NCBI GenBank assembly: GCA_937139495.1
Contig: CAKZQC010000015.1
Coordinates: 1-64,000 of the forward strand
Reading direction: 5' to 3'
Source: an uncultured Saprospiraceae bacterium
GTDB lineage: Bacteria > Bacteroidota > Bacteroidia > Chitinophagales > Saprospiraceae
Length of the DNA stretch: 64,000 nt
How positions within the stretch are numbered: position 1 is the stretch's first letter; each line of letters begins with the position of its first letter. Below the pieces are notes generated by a model. That model was not told the DNA's origin. It saw only the letters and a program-made list of their open reading frames with translations, and searched no databases. The translations under genes were made by a program, and so were the position numbers. This document shows, in pieces, positions 1 through 8,452 of this stretch.

Positions 1-209
1 TTCAGTTTTAAACTATTAGGAATTCTATATTCATTGGATACAGGTCCTTTCGATCCGACTGTAAATTCCTTTTTCTTCGTTACTTTTAAATAAGAGACTT
101 GTTCCATGTATAGAACTGGTTTTTTCAAATCAAAGGATCCAAAATACTTGTGACACTGACAACTGACAATAGATAAACTTACTATCAGTAAGAATAATAA
201 ATCCTTCAT
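1..209 (-). CDS. Lipoprotein, 3' part outside the window
   Basis: I do not recognise this protein. The reading frame starts with ATG at 209 and stays open for 69 codons to the window edge. The N-terminus is a short hydrophobic signal ending in SLSIVSCQC, a good lipobox with Cys at about residue 14, so it is probably an envelope-anchored lipoprotein. Its start lies two bases after the stop codon of the upstream calpain-like gene on the same strand, so the two are almost certainly co-transcribed. That pairing suggests a functional partnership, for example an inhibitor or immunity partner of the protease, but nothing in the visible sequence proves it. Confidence 0.6.
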   Translation of the reverse strand, partial: MKDLLFLLIVSLSIVSCQCHKYFGSFDLKKPVLYMEQVSYLKVTKKKEFTVGSKGPVSNEYRIPNSLKL

Positions 210-211
210 TA

Positions 212-1699
212 TTAATTGATTATAGAGTACTCATCAAAAAAAATCATAAAAGTTTTCCAAGAGAGTTTTAAGTGGTTATTTCCAGCTGGGTTTTTTAACC
301 AAATTTTATTTTTACTTACCCTATCTAAGTAATAGGAATGTGAGTAAACCAAATATTGATCATCTGCTTGATTGGTAGCATTACTTTTTCCGTCGGGAGA
401 GGGTAGACTACCGATTACTACTGCCTTTTTACCTTGTACTGCTTTTTCAAAAAGTACAAAAAGTTCTTCTTTTGTCTTAGTAACTATTTTTTCTCTAGTG
501 ACTGTTTTACCTGCTATTGCTTGTAATATCTCATCAGGGTATCCTTTGTGATCCAAAGCATCATATCCTCCAAAGGCTTGTGCAATGGCTTTATCTAAGA
601 CTTTTGTCCATAGTTCTCCAAAATCTCCTTTTCCTATACTTGCTTTCTCGTTTTCTATAGTATTTTCTATAAATTCTCTAGTAACAGGAATCACTGTTTT
701 TGTCCGCTCTTTGGAGGTAGGGTCTTTACGAAGGTGCAAGGTTACCTCAAAAGAACCATCACTTTTTTGCTTAATAATTTGTTCTATGACATTGGGGTTA
801 GCTTTGGCAATAGCGGCGATAGGAGCCAGAGCAAAGCAATTGTTTATGACTCCTTGTTGCAAGTCATTAGGATCGATTTTATGGTTGTCGCCGTGTCCTT
901 TTTCATAAAGTTGGGCATTTTCTTTGGGTTTGACATATTTTAAGGAGCCTTCTTGGCTTTGAGGCAATTCTGGATTGCCATCTGCTCTAGTACTGGGCTT
1001 CTCTCTGTCTATGGAGTCTTGAAGTTTTGATATGGTTATATTAAGTCGCTGTTGCCAGAGATCTTTGTTAATAGAGGTAATCGTAGTTGCGAAGTTATCC
1101 TGTAATTTTTTCGGTAATGCTTCGCAAACAGTTCGCATATGTAATAGGTGTGTGTAGGCTGCACGAACCGTTTTAAGATTTTCCTCTGTCAGAGACAAAG
1201 ATTTTATATTAGGTAAAATAATTGCTTTCCAAGTTTTGGCATACTCTTTAAGTTTGAGTGCCATTTCAAGTACTTGTTCTGCAGAACGTTTTTCGTTCAA
1301 TGCATCTTGATATAGCTTTTTTTTATGCCTAAAACCAGTTGTATCATCATTTCCTATTTGATCAGTTATAACAGTAAGCTGTCCGTCATAAGTCTCTTTT
1401 AAGCGGTCAACAATATTTTCTCTATTATTAGCATAAACAGTGATAAAAGCATTTCCAGCTTCTATTATATGCTGCAAATTCTCAGAGATGTCTTCAAATT
1501 GCTTTAAGGTCAATGCAGGGTTTTCTGCTTTGTTTGCAGCTATATCCATAGGTTTCATGGTTGTATTCCATATACCAATTTGACGTCTATAATCAGAATG
1601 AGCATGATAAATATCAATCTGTGCTGTATTTACTCCTTGACTAATTAGTACGGCTTGTTTCGCTTCCGCTAGGTCTTCACATTGTTTTATAAAAATCAA
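212..1699 (-). CDS. Calpain-like (C2) cysteine protease, N-terminus frameshifted
   Basis: Putative papain-fold cysteine protease of the calpain type. About 270 N-terminal residues are helical and lysine-rich with no recognised domain. The C-terminal 220 residues have the calpain order: catalytic Cys in QQGVINNCFALAP (C288), a W-plus-EKA-like region (ELWTKVLDKA, near 365), His in YSHSYYLDRV (H454) and Asn in WLKNPAGN (N470). The usual QGxLGDC motif is changed (NNC instead of GDC), so activity is not certain. The only start in this frame is TTG at 1699. However, a different frame upstream, from ATG at 1751, reads MKAFLAIAKAKKYRKEAFDF and joins this one if one A is removed from an A4 run at 1685-1688, so the true N-terminus probably lies upstream. 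No signal peptide is visible. It is followed by a lipoprotein gene two bases away. Confidence 0.7.
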   Translation of the reverse strand: MIFIKQCEDLAEAKQAVLISQGVNTAQIDIYHAHSDYRRQIGIWNTTMKPMDIAANKAENPALTLKQFEDISENLQHIIEAGNAFITVYANNRENIVDRLKETYDGQLTVITDQIGNDDTTGFRHKKKLYQDALNEKRSAEQVLEMALKLKEYAKTWKAIILPNIKSLSLTEENLKTVRAAYTHLLHMRTVCEALPKKLQDNFATTITSINKDLWQQRLNITISKLQDSIDREKPSTRADGNPELPQSQEGSLKYVKPKENAQLYEKGHGDNHKIDPNDLQQGVINNCFALAPIAAIAKANPNVIEQIIKQKSDGSFEVTLHLRKDPTSKERTKTVIPVTREFIENTIENEKASIGKGDFGELWTKVLDKAIAQAFGGYDALDHKGYPDEILQAIAGKTVTREKIVTKTKEELFVLFEKAVQGKKAVVIGSLPSPDGKSNATNQADDQYLVYSHSYYLDRVSKNKIWLKNPAGNNHLKLSWKTFMIFFDEYSIIN

Positions 1700-1800
1700 A
1701 TGCTTCTTTCCTATATTTTTTTGCTTTTGCTATTGCCAAAAAAGCTTTCATTAGTTCTTCTATTTTGTTAGGGTTTATTTTGTGTGGATAATTTATTTAA

Positions 1801-1848
1801 GAAAAAAGACCACAAATAACTATCCAAAAATAGCTATTCGTGGTCTCT
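1801..1848 (-). terminator. Rho-independent terminator after the M42 peptidase gene
   Basis: An AGACCAC...GTGGTCT hairpin with an inner AATAGCTAT-like stem, followed on the minus strand by a run of six T. It lies 20 bases past the stop of the peptidase gene and separates it from the calpain-like gene. Confidence 0.75.
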
Positions 1849-1868
1849 AAAGTAAGAGTAAGCGAATG

Positions 1869-2951
1869 TTACTTGAAGTATCTAAAATCGTGCTTATCTT
1901 CAATCTGTTGCAAGGCATTATAAATCAACTTGATGACATTCTCTACGTCATCTTTGTGAGCCATTTCTACGGTCGTGTGCATGTATTTGAGTGGCAACGA
2001 AATAAGAGCAGAAGGTACGCCACCATTGGAGTACGCAAAGGCATCAGTATCAGTACCTGTCACACGAGAAGCGGCACTCAATTGGTAAGGGATATCGTTG
2101 TCTTGTGCTGCTTTGCGAATCAATGCCAATAAATTGTTGTGTACAGCAGGACCAAAAGTCAAATCAGGTCCTTTTCCACCTTGTATATCGCCGTGCTTTT
2201 CTACGTCCACGAGTGGCGTATTGGTATTGTGCGAAACATCGGTAACAATCGCTACATTAGGCTTGATTGTCTGCGTAATCATTTGAGCACCACGCAAGCC
2301 AACTTCCTCTTGTACCGCATTGACGATATACAGACCAAAAGGCAATTTTACTTTGTTTTCGTGTAGTAATCTTGCTACTTCTGCGATACAGAAACCGCCA
2401 ATACGATTATCCAAAGCACGACCGATATAGTAGCGGTCATTAAGTACCTCAAACGTATCGTCGTACGTGATGACACAACCAGGGTGGATACCCATTTCGA
2501 GTACTTCTTCCTTGCTGTCGGCTCCGACATCAATAAAAATATTGCTCAATTTAGGATTCAAATCAGCACTGTCGCCTCTACGAGTGTGAATGGCGGGCCA
2601 GCCAAAAACCCCACGGACAATTCCTTTGCCTGTATGGATATTGACACGCTTGGAAGGAGCGATAGAGTGATCAGAACCACCATTGCGAATTACTTTGATG
2701 TAGCCATCTTTGCTGATGTGGTGTACAAACCAAGAGATTTCGTCGGCATGTGCCTCAATGACTACTTTATATTCTGCTTCAGGATTAATCACACCATAAC
2801 AAGTGCCATAATTATCCACGTGATATTCGTCAATATAAGGCTTGATATATTCTAGCCACATTTTTTGTCCAGGGGCTTCGAAGCCTGTCGGTGAAAAATT
2901 ATTGAGGTAGCTCTCTAAGAATTTTTCTGATTTTTTGGTAATTACTGACAT
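1869..2951 (-). CDS. M42 family metallo-aminopeptidase
   Basis: Cytosolic dinuclear zinc or cobalt aminopeptidase of the M42 family (FrvX/YsdC/glutamyl aminopeptidase group), which removes N-terminal residues from peptides. The metal ligands and catalytic residues appear in family order: EAHADEIS (H68), GRALDNRIGG (D181), NAVQEEVGL (E215/E216), VTDVSHN (D238) and MHTTVE (H325). A length of 360 residues is normal for the family. There is no signal peptide. The gene stands alone, with its own terminator downstream. Some family members were first described as endoglucanases, but the peptidase role is the better supported one. Confidence 0.93.
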   Translation of the reverse strand: MSVITKKSEKFLESYLNNFSPTGFEAPGQKMWLEYIKPYIDEYHVDNYGTCYGVINPEAEYKVVIEAHADEISWFVHHISKDGYIKVIRNGGSDHSIAPSKRVNIHTGKGIVRGVFGWPAIHTRRGDSADLNPKLSNIFIDVGADSKEEVLEMGIHPGCVITYDDTFEVLNDRYYIGRALDNRIGGFCIAEVARLLHENKVKLPFGLYIVNAVQEEVGLRGAQMITQTIKPNVAIVTDVSHNTNTPLVDVEKHGDIQGGKGPDLTFGPAVHNNLLALIRKAAQDNDIPYQLSAASRVTGTDTDAFAYSNGGVPSALISLPLKYMHTTVEMAHKDDVENVIKLIYNALQQIEDKHDFRYFK

Positions 2952-3196
2952 ATTAAGTTAGGTGTATTTAAGGAAGTACAGCACTCAAAAAGTAAGCAGC
3001 GATTCAATCTTGGAAAATAGAGGAATAGGCGGCTCGTTTTTATACTTTTTTAGGTTGCTTCTTCGGTTATTTTAAATAAAGCAAGTAATAATACTGCTTT
3101 TGTGCGATTTGTACAAATGATACCTTAGCAATGTTCATATTTTTGTTGTATTTTTGACGAATTATTTGTTTACAATCAATTTACAATTATTTAACA

Positions 3197-5290
3197 ATGA
3201 ACAACAAACACTATCTACTGCTACTTTTACTAGCTTTTGCGACCATAGCAGAAGCACAAGTAGTTGACCGTTATCCTTATATACAGCGACCTAGCCAAAC
3301 AACGGCTACTATTGCTTGGCGTAGGGCAAATGCAGCGACGGGCAAGCTGTATTTGGGGACTGCCCCCAATGTCTGGTTCGACTCACTATCGACGACGACC
3401 CTCACACAAGAACACTTTTTTGATTTGGCAGGCTTGCAGCCAGATGTCAAGTATTATTATCAAGTAAAATCTATTTCACCAAGCGATACTTTTTTGTCAG
3501 CAGTAGAGCATTTTTATACCGCTCCTTTACCTATCAAAAATGAGCTTAGTTTTTTGGCGTATGGCGATTGTGGTTACAACAATACCACCCAGCACACTAT
3601 TAAAGCATTGATGGAGACTCAAACTGTTGATTTTGCGATTGTGACAGGCGATGTAGATCAAGGCAATGGCGATGATTACGACAATGTATTTTTTGGTGTT
3701 TACAAAGATATGCTCAAAAAAGATTGTCATTTTACTTGTATTGGCAATCACGATACTTATGCAGACAATGCAGCAACTTACCTCAACGATTTTTATTTGT
3801 TTAGCAATAATGCGGCACAAAGTGAGCGTTATTATTCGTTTGAATGGGGCGAAGCTAAGTTTATTTGTTTAGATGGCAATATTCCTTATACCATCGGTTC
3901 GGCACAACACGACTGGATGCTCGATGAGATGAAATGTCATGATAGCAAATGGTTGATTATATTCTTTCATCAGCCACCATGGACCAATGCTTGGTCAATA
4001 GATTATTATGTACCATTTACGCCTTATTTTAGATACCAAGGCGACGAAGATATGCGTACGGATTTGGTGCCATATTTTGAGCAATACAATGTTGATTTTG
4101 TAGTCAATGGACACTCACACTGTTATCAGCGTGGAGATATGAACGGCGTACAATACTTGATAACAGGTGGTGCAGGTTCTAGCAGCATTGATAACAATAC
4201 GAATAGTAACGCCCCCAATATTAGTGTAGAAATATATGAAAATCACTACGTGCGATTTGACATCAAAGGCGATACCGCTAAGTATGTGATGATTAATGAC
4301 AATAATATTCGCAAAGATTCGGTAGAGGTGATCAAGAATTTTATTCCTTACCAAACGACCGCAGCTACGAGTGCTATTAGTTGTAGTGGTGCTGCCGATG
4401 GGAGTATTAGCTTGACTACGGTCGGTTCTCGCACTCCTTATACTTATTTGTGGTCAACAGGAGCGACCACCGCTACTATCAATAATTTGGGTGCAGGAAC
4501 CTATACGGTTGCTATTTCAGACGTATTTGGTTGCCCCAAAGGCGATACGTTTGTATTCGTCAACCCAACGATGCCAACTACTCAAATCAATACACCAGCA
4601 GGCTCATTGGTCTGTGATGCTACGCCAATTGCACTAGATGCTACAGGCAATTATCCGCAATATTTGTGGTCAACAGGAGCGACTACAGCTAGTCTTTCGG
4701 TAGCACAAGCAGGGCAGTACAGCGTCACGGCTTATGATGCCAATGGTTGCCCCTCGATGGTGCAAAGTGTACAGACAACCGCTCAGAATACTCCTGTCGC
4801 CACGTTTCAGCAAGATAGTGTACGAGGATTGTCTGTTTATGTAAATGCACCTGCGACTACCAACAATGTGCGTTGGGATTTTGGTGATGGCACGACTGCC
4901 ACCAATGGCACGATTAAGCACGATTATCAAGCCGCAGGCGTTTATACGATTCAGTTGGTCGAACAGAATGCTTGTGGTGCAGATAGCACGACACAACTCG
5001 TAACGGTTACGATACCTAACAGCATCGACCAACTGGCAGCTTATCAGTTATTGCAACCCAAGGTGCAGCCAAATCCTTTCTCGAATAGAGCTGTTTTGAG
5101 TTTCAACAATGATCAAAATGCAACTTTTGAAGTCGTGATTACGGACGTACAAGGGAAACAAGTCCGTCAATATACCGCAATCAAAGGCAATCAAGTTATC
5201 ATCGAAAAAGCAGATTTGAGTGCAGGAACTTACTTTTATACCTTAGAAAACGAGAAAGTAAGTTATTCTGGAAAAATAATTATAAAGTAA
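3197..5290 (+). CDS. Secreted purple-acid-phosphatase-like metallophosphoesterase, T9SS substrate
   Basis: Predicted extracellular metal-dependent phosphatase. A signal peptide (residues 1-20, ending IAEAQ) is followed by a fibronectin-III-like domain typical of purple acid phosphatases (about 22-110). The calcineurin-like phosphoesterase domain (about 115-360) has AYGDCG, TGDVDQGNGDDYD, CIGNHDT, FFHQPPW and NGHSHCYQRG, which supply the usual Asp, Asn and His metal ligands. Then come SprB-like repeats (ISCSGAADGSISL near 390, and a second LWSTGATT unit near 490), a PKD domain (WDFGDGT near 560) and a C-terminal type A T9SS sorting domain (about 620-697, ending YSGKIIIK). The protein should cross the outer membrane by type IX secretion and be released or anchored at the surface. 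The substrate is unknown; phosphate scavenging is plausible. Confidence 0.9.
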   Translation: MNNKHYLLLLLLAFATIAEAQVVDRYPYIQRPSQTTATIAWRRANAATGKLYLGTAPNVWFDSLSTTTLTQEHFFDLAGLQPDVKYYYQVKSISPSDTFLSAVEHFYTAPLPIKNELSFLAYGDCGYNNTTQHTIKALMETQTVDFAIVTGDVDQGNGDDYDNVFFGVYKDMLKKDCHFTCIGNHDTYADNAATYLNDFYLFSNNAAQSERYYSFEWGEAKFICLDGNIPYTIGSAQHDWMLDEMKCHDSKWLIIFFHQPPWTNAWSIDYYVPFTPYFRYQGDEDMRTDLVPYFEQYNVDFVVNGHSHCYQRGDMNGVQYLITGGAGSSSIDNNTNSNAPNISVEIYENHYVRFDIKGDTAKYVMINDNNIRKDSVEVIKNFIPYQTTAATSAISCSGAADGSISLTTVGSRTPYTYLWSTGATTATINNLGAGTYTVAISDVFGCPKGDTFVFVNPTMPTTQINTPAGSLVCDATPIALDATGNYPQYLWSTGATTASLSVAQAGQYSVTAYDANGCPSMVQSVQTTAQNTPVATFQQDSVRGLSVYVNAPATTNNVRWDFGDGTTATNGTIKHDYQAAGVYTIQLVEQNACGADSTTQLVTVTIPNSIDQLAAYQLLQPKVQPNPFSNRAVLSFNNDQNATFEVVITDVQGKQVRQYTAIKGNQVIIEKADLSAGTYFYTLENEKVSYSGKIIIK

Positions 5291-5369
5291 TAACTTGTTG
5301 ATTATCAATTGTTAGTGTTAGTTTTTTTTAGCTTTTTAAATAAAAGGTAAGGGTTTTTTAGCAAAAAAT

Positions 5370-5400
5370 TTGCAGGTTTGAAATATCTGCCCTATATTTG
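5370..5400 (+). promoter_or_regulatory. Bacteroidota-type promoter of tRNA-Ser
   Basis: TTG at 5370-5372, a 20-base spacer, then TATATTTG at 5393-5400. This matches the known Bacteroidota vegetative promoter (TTG, about 19 bases, TAnnTTTG). Transcription would start near 5407, about 18 bases before the tRNA. Confidence 0.7.
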
Positions 5401-5424
5401 CATTGCTTTAAAAGCGAAGCACAA

Positions 5425-5515
5425 GGAAGTTTGGCAGAGCGGTTGAATGCACTAGTCTTGAAAACTAGCGTGGGTTAATAGCCCACCGGGGGTTCGAATC
5501 CCTCAACTTCCGCCA
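5425..5515 (+). tRNA. tRNA-Ser(UGA)
   Basis: A class II tRNA. The acceptor stem GGAAGTT (5425-5431) pairs with AACTTCC (5505-5511), followed by discriminator G and an encoded CCA (5513-5515). The anticodon stem CTAGT/ACTAG holds the loop CTTGAAA, giving anticodon TGA, which reads UCN serine codons. The long variable arm (TGGG...CCCA) is typical of tRNA-Ser, and the T-loop TTCGAAT is present. Confidence 0.97.
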
Positions 5516-5532
5516 AGATTTAGAAAAAGAAT

Positions 5533-5575
5533 AAGATTGCAAATTACCAAATGGTTTTTTGCAATCTTTTTTTTT
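5533..5575 (+). terminator. Terminator of tRNA-Ser
   Basis: An 11-bp stem AAGATTGCAAA/TTTGCAATCTT with an ACCA/TGGT inner helix, followed by a run of T, starting about 18 bases after the tRNA CCA end. Confidence 0.85.
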
Positions 5576-5771
5576 GCTATAGCCAACCAAGTGGTTACTC
5601 AAAAGTACTTACACCAAGAGGAATCAAGACTTGCCTTAGTTTCTACGTAAAGTGACCCTATAGGAAGGGCTATCTTTCTTACCTTGTCCTTGTCAAAATA
5701 GCCTGCCCAAAATGTGTCGATTGTTTGATTAGAAATACTTATATTGAGGAAAATCTACCTAAACAACTATT

Positions 5772-6362
5772 ATGACCATTTCCACCAAGAAAAAAATAGC
5801 CTTGGCTGCCGTACTCTTTCTAGTGATCAATATTTATCTGCTGCTGGATACCCGAAGAAGCCTTTATAGAGAAGCAATAGCAACCCATACAGCAACTTGC
5901 ACAACCGCAGATTTGATTTACTTGAGTAAGTTTCCAGCTTGCCAAAAAGCCTTAAAAAAACTAACCTTAAGGCTGGCTGAAGAAGATGCTTCAGACTATA
6001 CGCAGGATAGCTTAGTGATAACAGCCGTTATTAGCCAATTTGAAGCATTAGAATTATTGAAGATAGAAATAGCAGGTGGTTTGTATATCGACCTCTTGTT
6101 ATTTCCGAAGGACATAGCACGACTCCAAAAACTAACAACAATCGACCTGAGAGATAACACATTAATGGGAATGCCCTTTGATATCAAGCAGTTCTATAAC
6201 CTACAGTTTTTAGATTTGAGAGGGAATACGGCTCTTTTGCTCAACAATAGGAATGTTATGGACGCTATTGCTACACAGGGTATCTTACTAATAGAGGACG
6301 ATGCTGCTTACGGCAAAACAACGGGAGAGCTTATCCTTCCCAAACGGGATCTTATGAACTAA
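5772..6362 (+). CDS. Membrane-anchored leucine-rich-repeat protein
   Basis: I do not recognise a specific family. Residues 7-25 form one hydrophobic segment (signal anchor). After a Cys-containing linker, residues about 90-160 carry two to three leucine-rich repeats of the form LxxLxxLDLRxN, for example LTTIDLRDN and LQFLDLRGN. Such repeats usually bind proteins, so an envelope protein-interaction role is inferred. At 196 residues it is short for an LRR protein but shows no visible break. It is followed by a family-1 inverted-repeat element and faces the haloalkane dehalogenase gene convergently. Confidence 0.6.
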   Translation: MTISTKKKIALAAVLFLVINIYLLLDTRRSLYREAIATHTATCTTADLIYLSKFPACQKALKKLTLRLAEEDASDYTQDSLVITAVISQFEALELLKIEIAGGLYIDLLLFPKDIARLQKLTTIDLRDNTLMGMPFDIKQFYNLQFLDLRGNTALLLNNRNVMDAIATQGILLIEDDAAYGKTTGELILPKRDLMN

Positions 6363-6412
6363 AAATACAAACTAGGAGGAGTTATATTAGCTCTATCAGC
6401 CATCAATCTTTA

Positions 6413-6634
6413 GAGTATGTCTAATATTATACTAATTTGTAATTTGAAAAGTCTTTTCCTGTTATATTTTACCTATTTTTTTGCTTCACAGCTAAGGCTA
6501 TGCAATGATGAAAAGCTGACTAGTAGTTCATTCCACTAAGTATCTACTGGATACTTCCTTAAAGGAGGCGTTGCATTCATTTAACAAAAAAAATCCTACA
6601 CAAATTATCAAAAACTATAATTTTAGACACGCTC
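6413..6634. repeat. Family-1 MITE-like element, copy A
   Basis: A non-coding 222-bp element. The left end GAGTATGTCTAATATTATAC and the right end TATAATTTTAGACACGCTC are imperfect inverted repeats. The element is flanked by TTA on both sides (6410-6412 and 6635-6637), consistent with a 3-bp target duplication. Its arms closely match copy B at 9433-9616 in the same orientation, but the centre differs. The centre carries AGCTAAGGCT (shared with the family-2 element at 59397) and an AAGTATC/GATACTT hairpin. The right TTA is the stop codon of the minus-strand dehalogenase gene. Confidence 0.75.
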
Positions 6635-7534
6635 TTAATAGTTGGTTGCAAACCATTGTTTAATTGCTTCTCCAATATTTTCAGGTTGATCTTCTTGAAT
6701 GTAGTGTTTCCCTTTTCCGATGTAAGATGTAGTTAGTTTAGGAAAACTATTTATATATATATCAAGTTGTTTTTGCTTAATTTGAACTCCAGGTTTTGCA
6801 TATAAAAGTAATTTTGGGATAGTCGCTTTTTTTAACCATTCAAAATATTCCGCCGCAATTTTTTCGTTAATAGTACCCTCATTTTTGAAAGGCAATTCTT
6901 GTGGAAACTTAACGATAGGTTTTCTACTTTCAATAGTTTTAAATGGTTCAAAATAATAGTTCTTTTCTGATTTTGATAGTTTTCTAAATATAGATGCTTG
7001 AAGTATAAAGCGTAAGAACATATTATATTTACCATTCCATTTTTGTCCTGTAACAGGTTGTCTGAACTTCTTGAAAATCCATTGAGTCAAAAGACCTAAA
7101 TCCTTCCATTCCATAGGTTTAGCAAAGGTTTCCATGAAAATTATTCCTTTTACATTTTCAGAGTGATTTTTTGCATAATTAAAACCTAATGCTCCCCCCC
7201 AATCGTGAACAACAAGTATGATATTCTTTAATTCTAATTGTTTGATGAAGTTATTTAAATATGCAATATGATCTTGAAAAGAATAGTCAATATTTGGTTT
7301 TCCTGATTTGCCCAATCCAATTAAATCTAAGGCTACTGTTCTACCCAAAGGGCTAATATATGGGATGATATTTCTCCATAAATAGCTTGATGTTGGATTT
7401 CCGTGAATAAAGAGAAATGTAGTATCATTCTCTTTATTTTCAAGAATATCAATATAGTGAATTTTACTATCTAATACCTCCACGAATTTTGATTCGAAAG
7501 GAAAATCTGCTGAAATTTTATTTTTATTTTTCAT
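6635..7534 (-). CDS. Haloalkane dehalogenase-like alpha/beta hydrolase
   Basis: Putative haloalkane dehalogenase (EC 3.8.1.5), which hydrolyses a carbon-halogen bond to an alcohol plus halide. The full set of residues expected for the HLD-II (DhaA-like) subfamily is visible: halide-stabilising N46 in HGNPTSSYLW, nucleophile D111 and halide-binding W112 in VVHDWGGALGF, acid E135 in IIFMETF and catalytic H277 in GKGKHYIQED. The length of 299 residues is normal, and there is no signal peptide, so it is probably cytosolic. Its start lies two bases from the stop of the upstream TM-START gene, so the two form an operon opposite an AraC regulator. The stop codon abuts a family-1 repeat. The natural substrate cannot be told from sequence; a general epoxide-hydrolase-like hydrolase is the alternative. 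Confidence 0.85.
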   Translation of the reverse strand: MKNKNKISADFPFESKFVEVLDSKIHYIDILENKENDTTFLFIHGNPTSSYLWRNIIPYISPLGRTVALDLIGLGKSGKPNIDYSFQDHIAYLNNFIKQLELKNIILVVHDWGGALGFNYAKNHSENVKGIIFMETFAKPMEWKDLGLLTQWIFKKFRQPVTGQKWNGKYNMFLRFILQASIFRKLSKSEKNYYFEPFKTIESRKPIVKFPQELPFKNEGTINEKIAAEYFEWLKKATIPKLLLYAKPGVQIKQKQLDIYINSFPKLTTSYIGKGKHYIQEDQPENIGEAIKQWFATNY

Positions 7535-7536
7535 TG

Positions 7537-8361
7537 TTATTTATTTTCAAGTATTTTTTTCCAATTATCTAATAATCCATCTGATATTTGGTTAAACTTC
7601 GTTTTCAAAATAGGATGAAATAGAGTAATAATTTTCTTTTTGTATTTCAACTCAAAAATCATTTCAATTTCTGTATGGTTTTTATCCTTTTCTATCACAT
7701 TCCAAGTACCTTGCAGAAATGATAAAGGGTAAGGATAATCAGGTGTATTAGTATTGACTATAAATGAATATGTCTTTTCTTCTTCCCAGACAGAGCAGGT
7801 TTCAGTCCAGCTATCTTTTCCGTGAGAGCAACTTCTAACCATTCCTTCATCTTTACCTGATATAATAGTAACTCCGTCAATATTTGGTGCTACTTGATGA
7901 TAGTTAGCAACATCCGATATTACTTTCCATACGGCTGATTTAGAGGCATTAATTGTACGCTTAAATTTTAATTGCTTTCGTCCCTTTTCCAAATTATCTG
8001 TTTGTGCCAAGGCATAATATTGATTAATTGCCATAAAAAATACAACTAGTGCTACTGTCATAATCATATTATTTCCTGTGCTAGAAATATTGAAAGGTTG
8101 TATGAATAATAAAATTGCACTACCCACTACCCAAATAAAATCTTGTATGATTATCCATAAAATAGCTAGTAGTCTTTGTTTTCTGATTTCATACACAATT
8201 GTGGTAGCAAATAAAATTAATCCAGCACCAATTATCCAAAAAATGCTACTATTAACAACTTCAAAAATATTTGCTATGGTATTATGAAATAGGATCAGTC
8301 CAAGTCCTGAAGTCCCTGAAAATATCGCATTTATGCCAAGTGCTTTTTGTAATTTGTTCAT
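7537..8361 (-). CDS. Four-TM protein with C-terminal SRPBCC/START-like domain
   Basis: Two-part protein. Residues 1-125 contain about four hydrophobic helices. Residues 130-274 resemble the SRPBCC (polyketide cyclase/START-like) ligand-binding fold: KFKRTINASKSAVWKVISD starts the domain, and a GTWNVIEKDKN...EIEMIFELKYK strand pair and a C-terminal helix (LLDNWKKILE) follow. SRPBCC domains bind hydrophobic small molecules, so it may present or sense a lipophilic substrate at the membrane; this is inference. It sits first in an operon with the dehalogenase and is divergent from an AraC regulator whose start is about 90 bases away, so that regulator probably controls it. Confidence 0.7.
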   Translation of the reverse strand: MNKLQKALGINAIFSGTSGLGLILFHNTIANIFEVVNSSIFWIIGAGLILFATTIVYEIRKQRLLAILWIIIQDFIWVVGSAILLFIQPFNISSTGNNMIMTVALVVFFMAINQYYALAQTDNLEKGRKQLKFKRTINASKSAVWKVISDVANYHQVAPNIDGVTIISGKDEGMVRSCSHGKDSWTETCSVWEEEKTYSFIVNTNTPDYPYPLSFLQGTWNVIEKDKNHTEIEMIFELKYKKKIITLFHPILKTKFNQISDGLLDNWKKILENK

Positions 8362-8452
8362 TTTTCTATTTTTTAATTAATTTATTGATACAAAAATAAA
8401 GGAAAAACAACTCTTTTTGTTGATATTTTACGCCAATTGTGTATTTTGCAAA

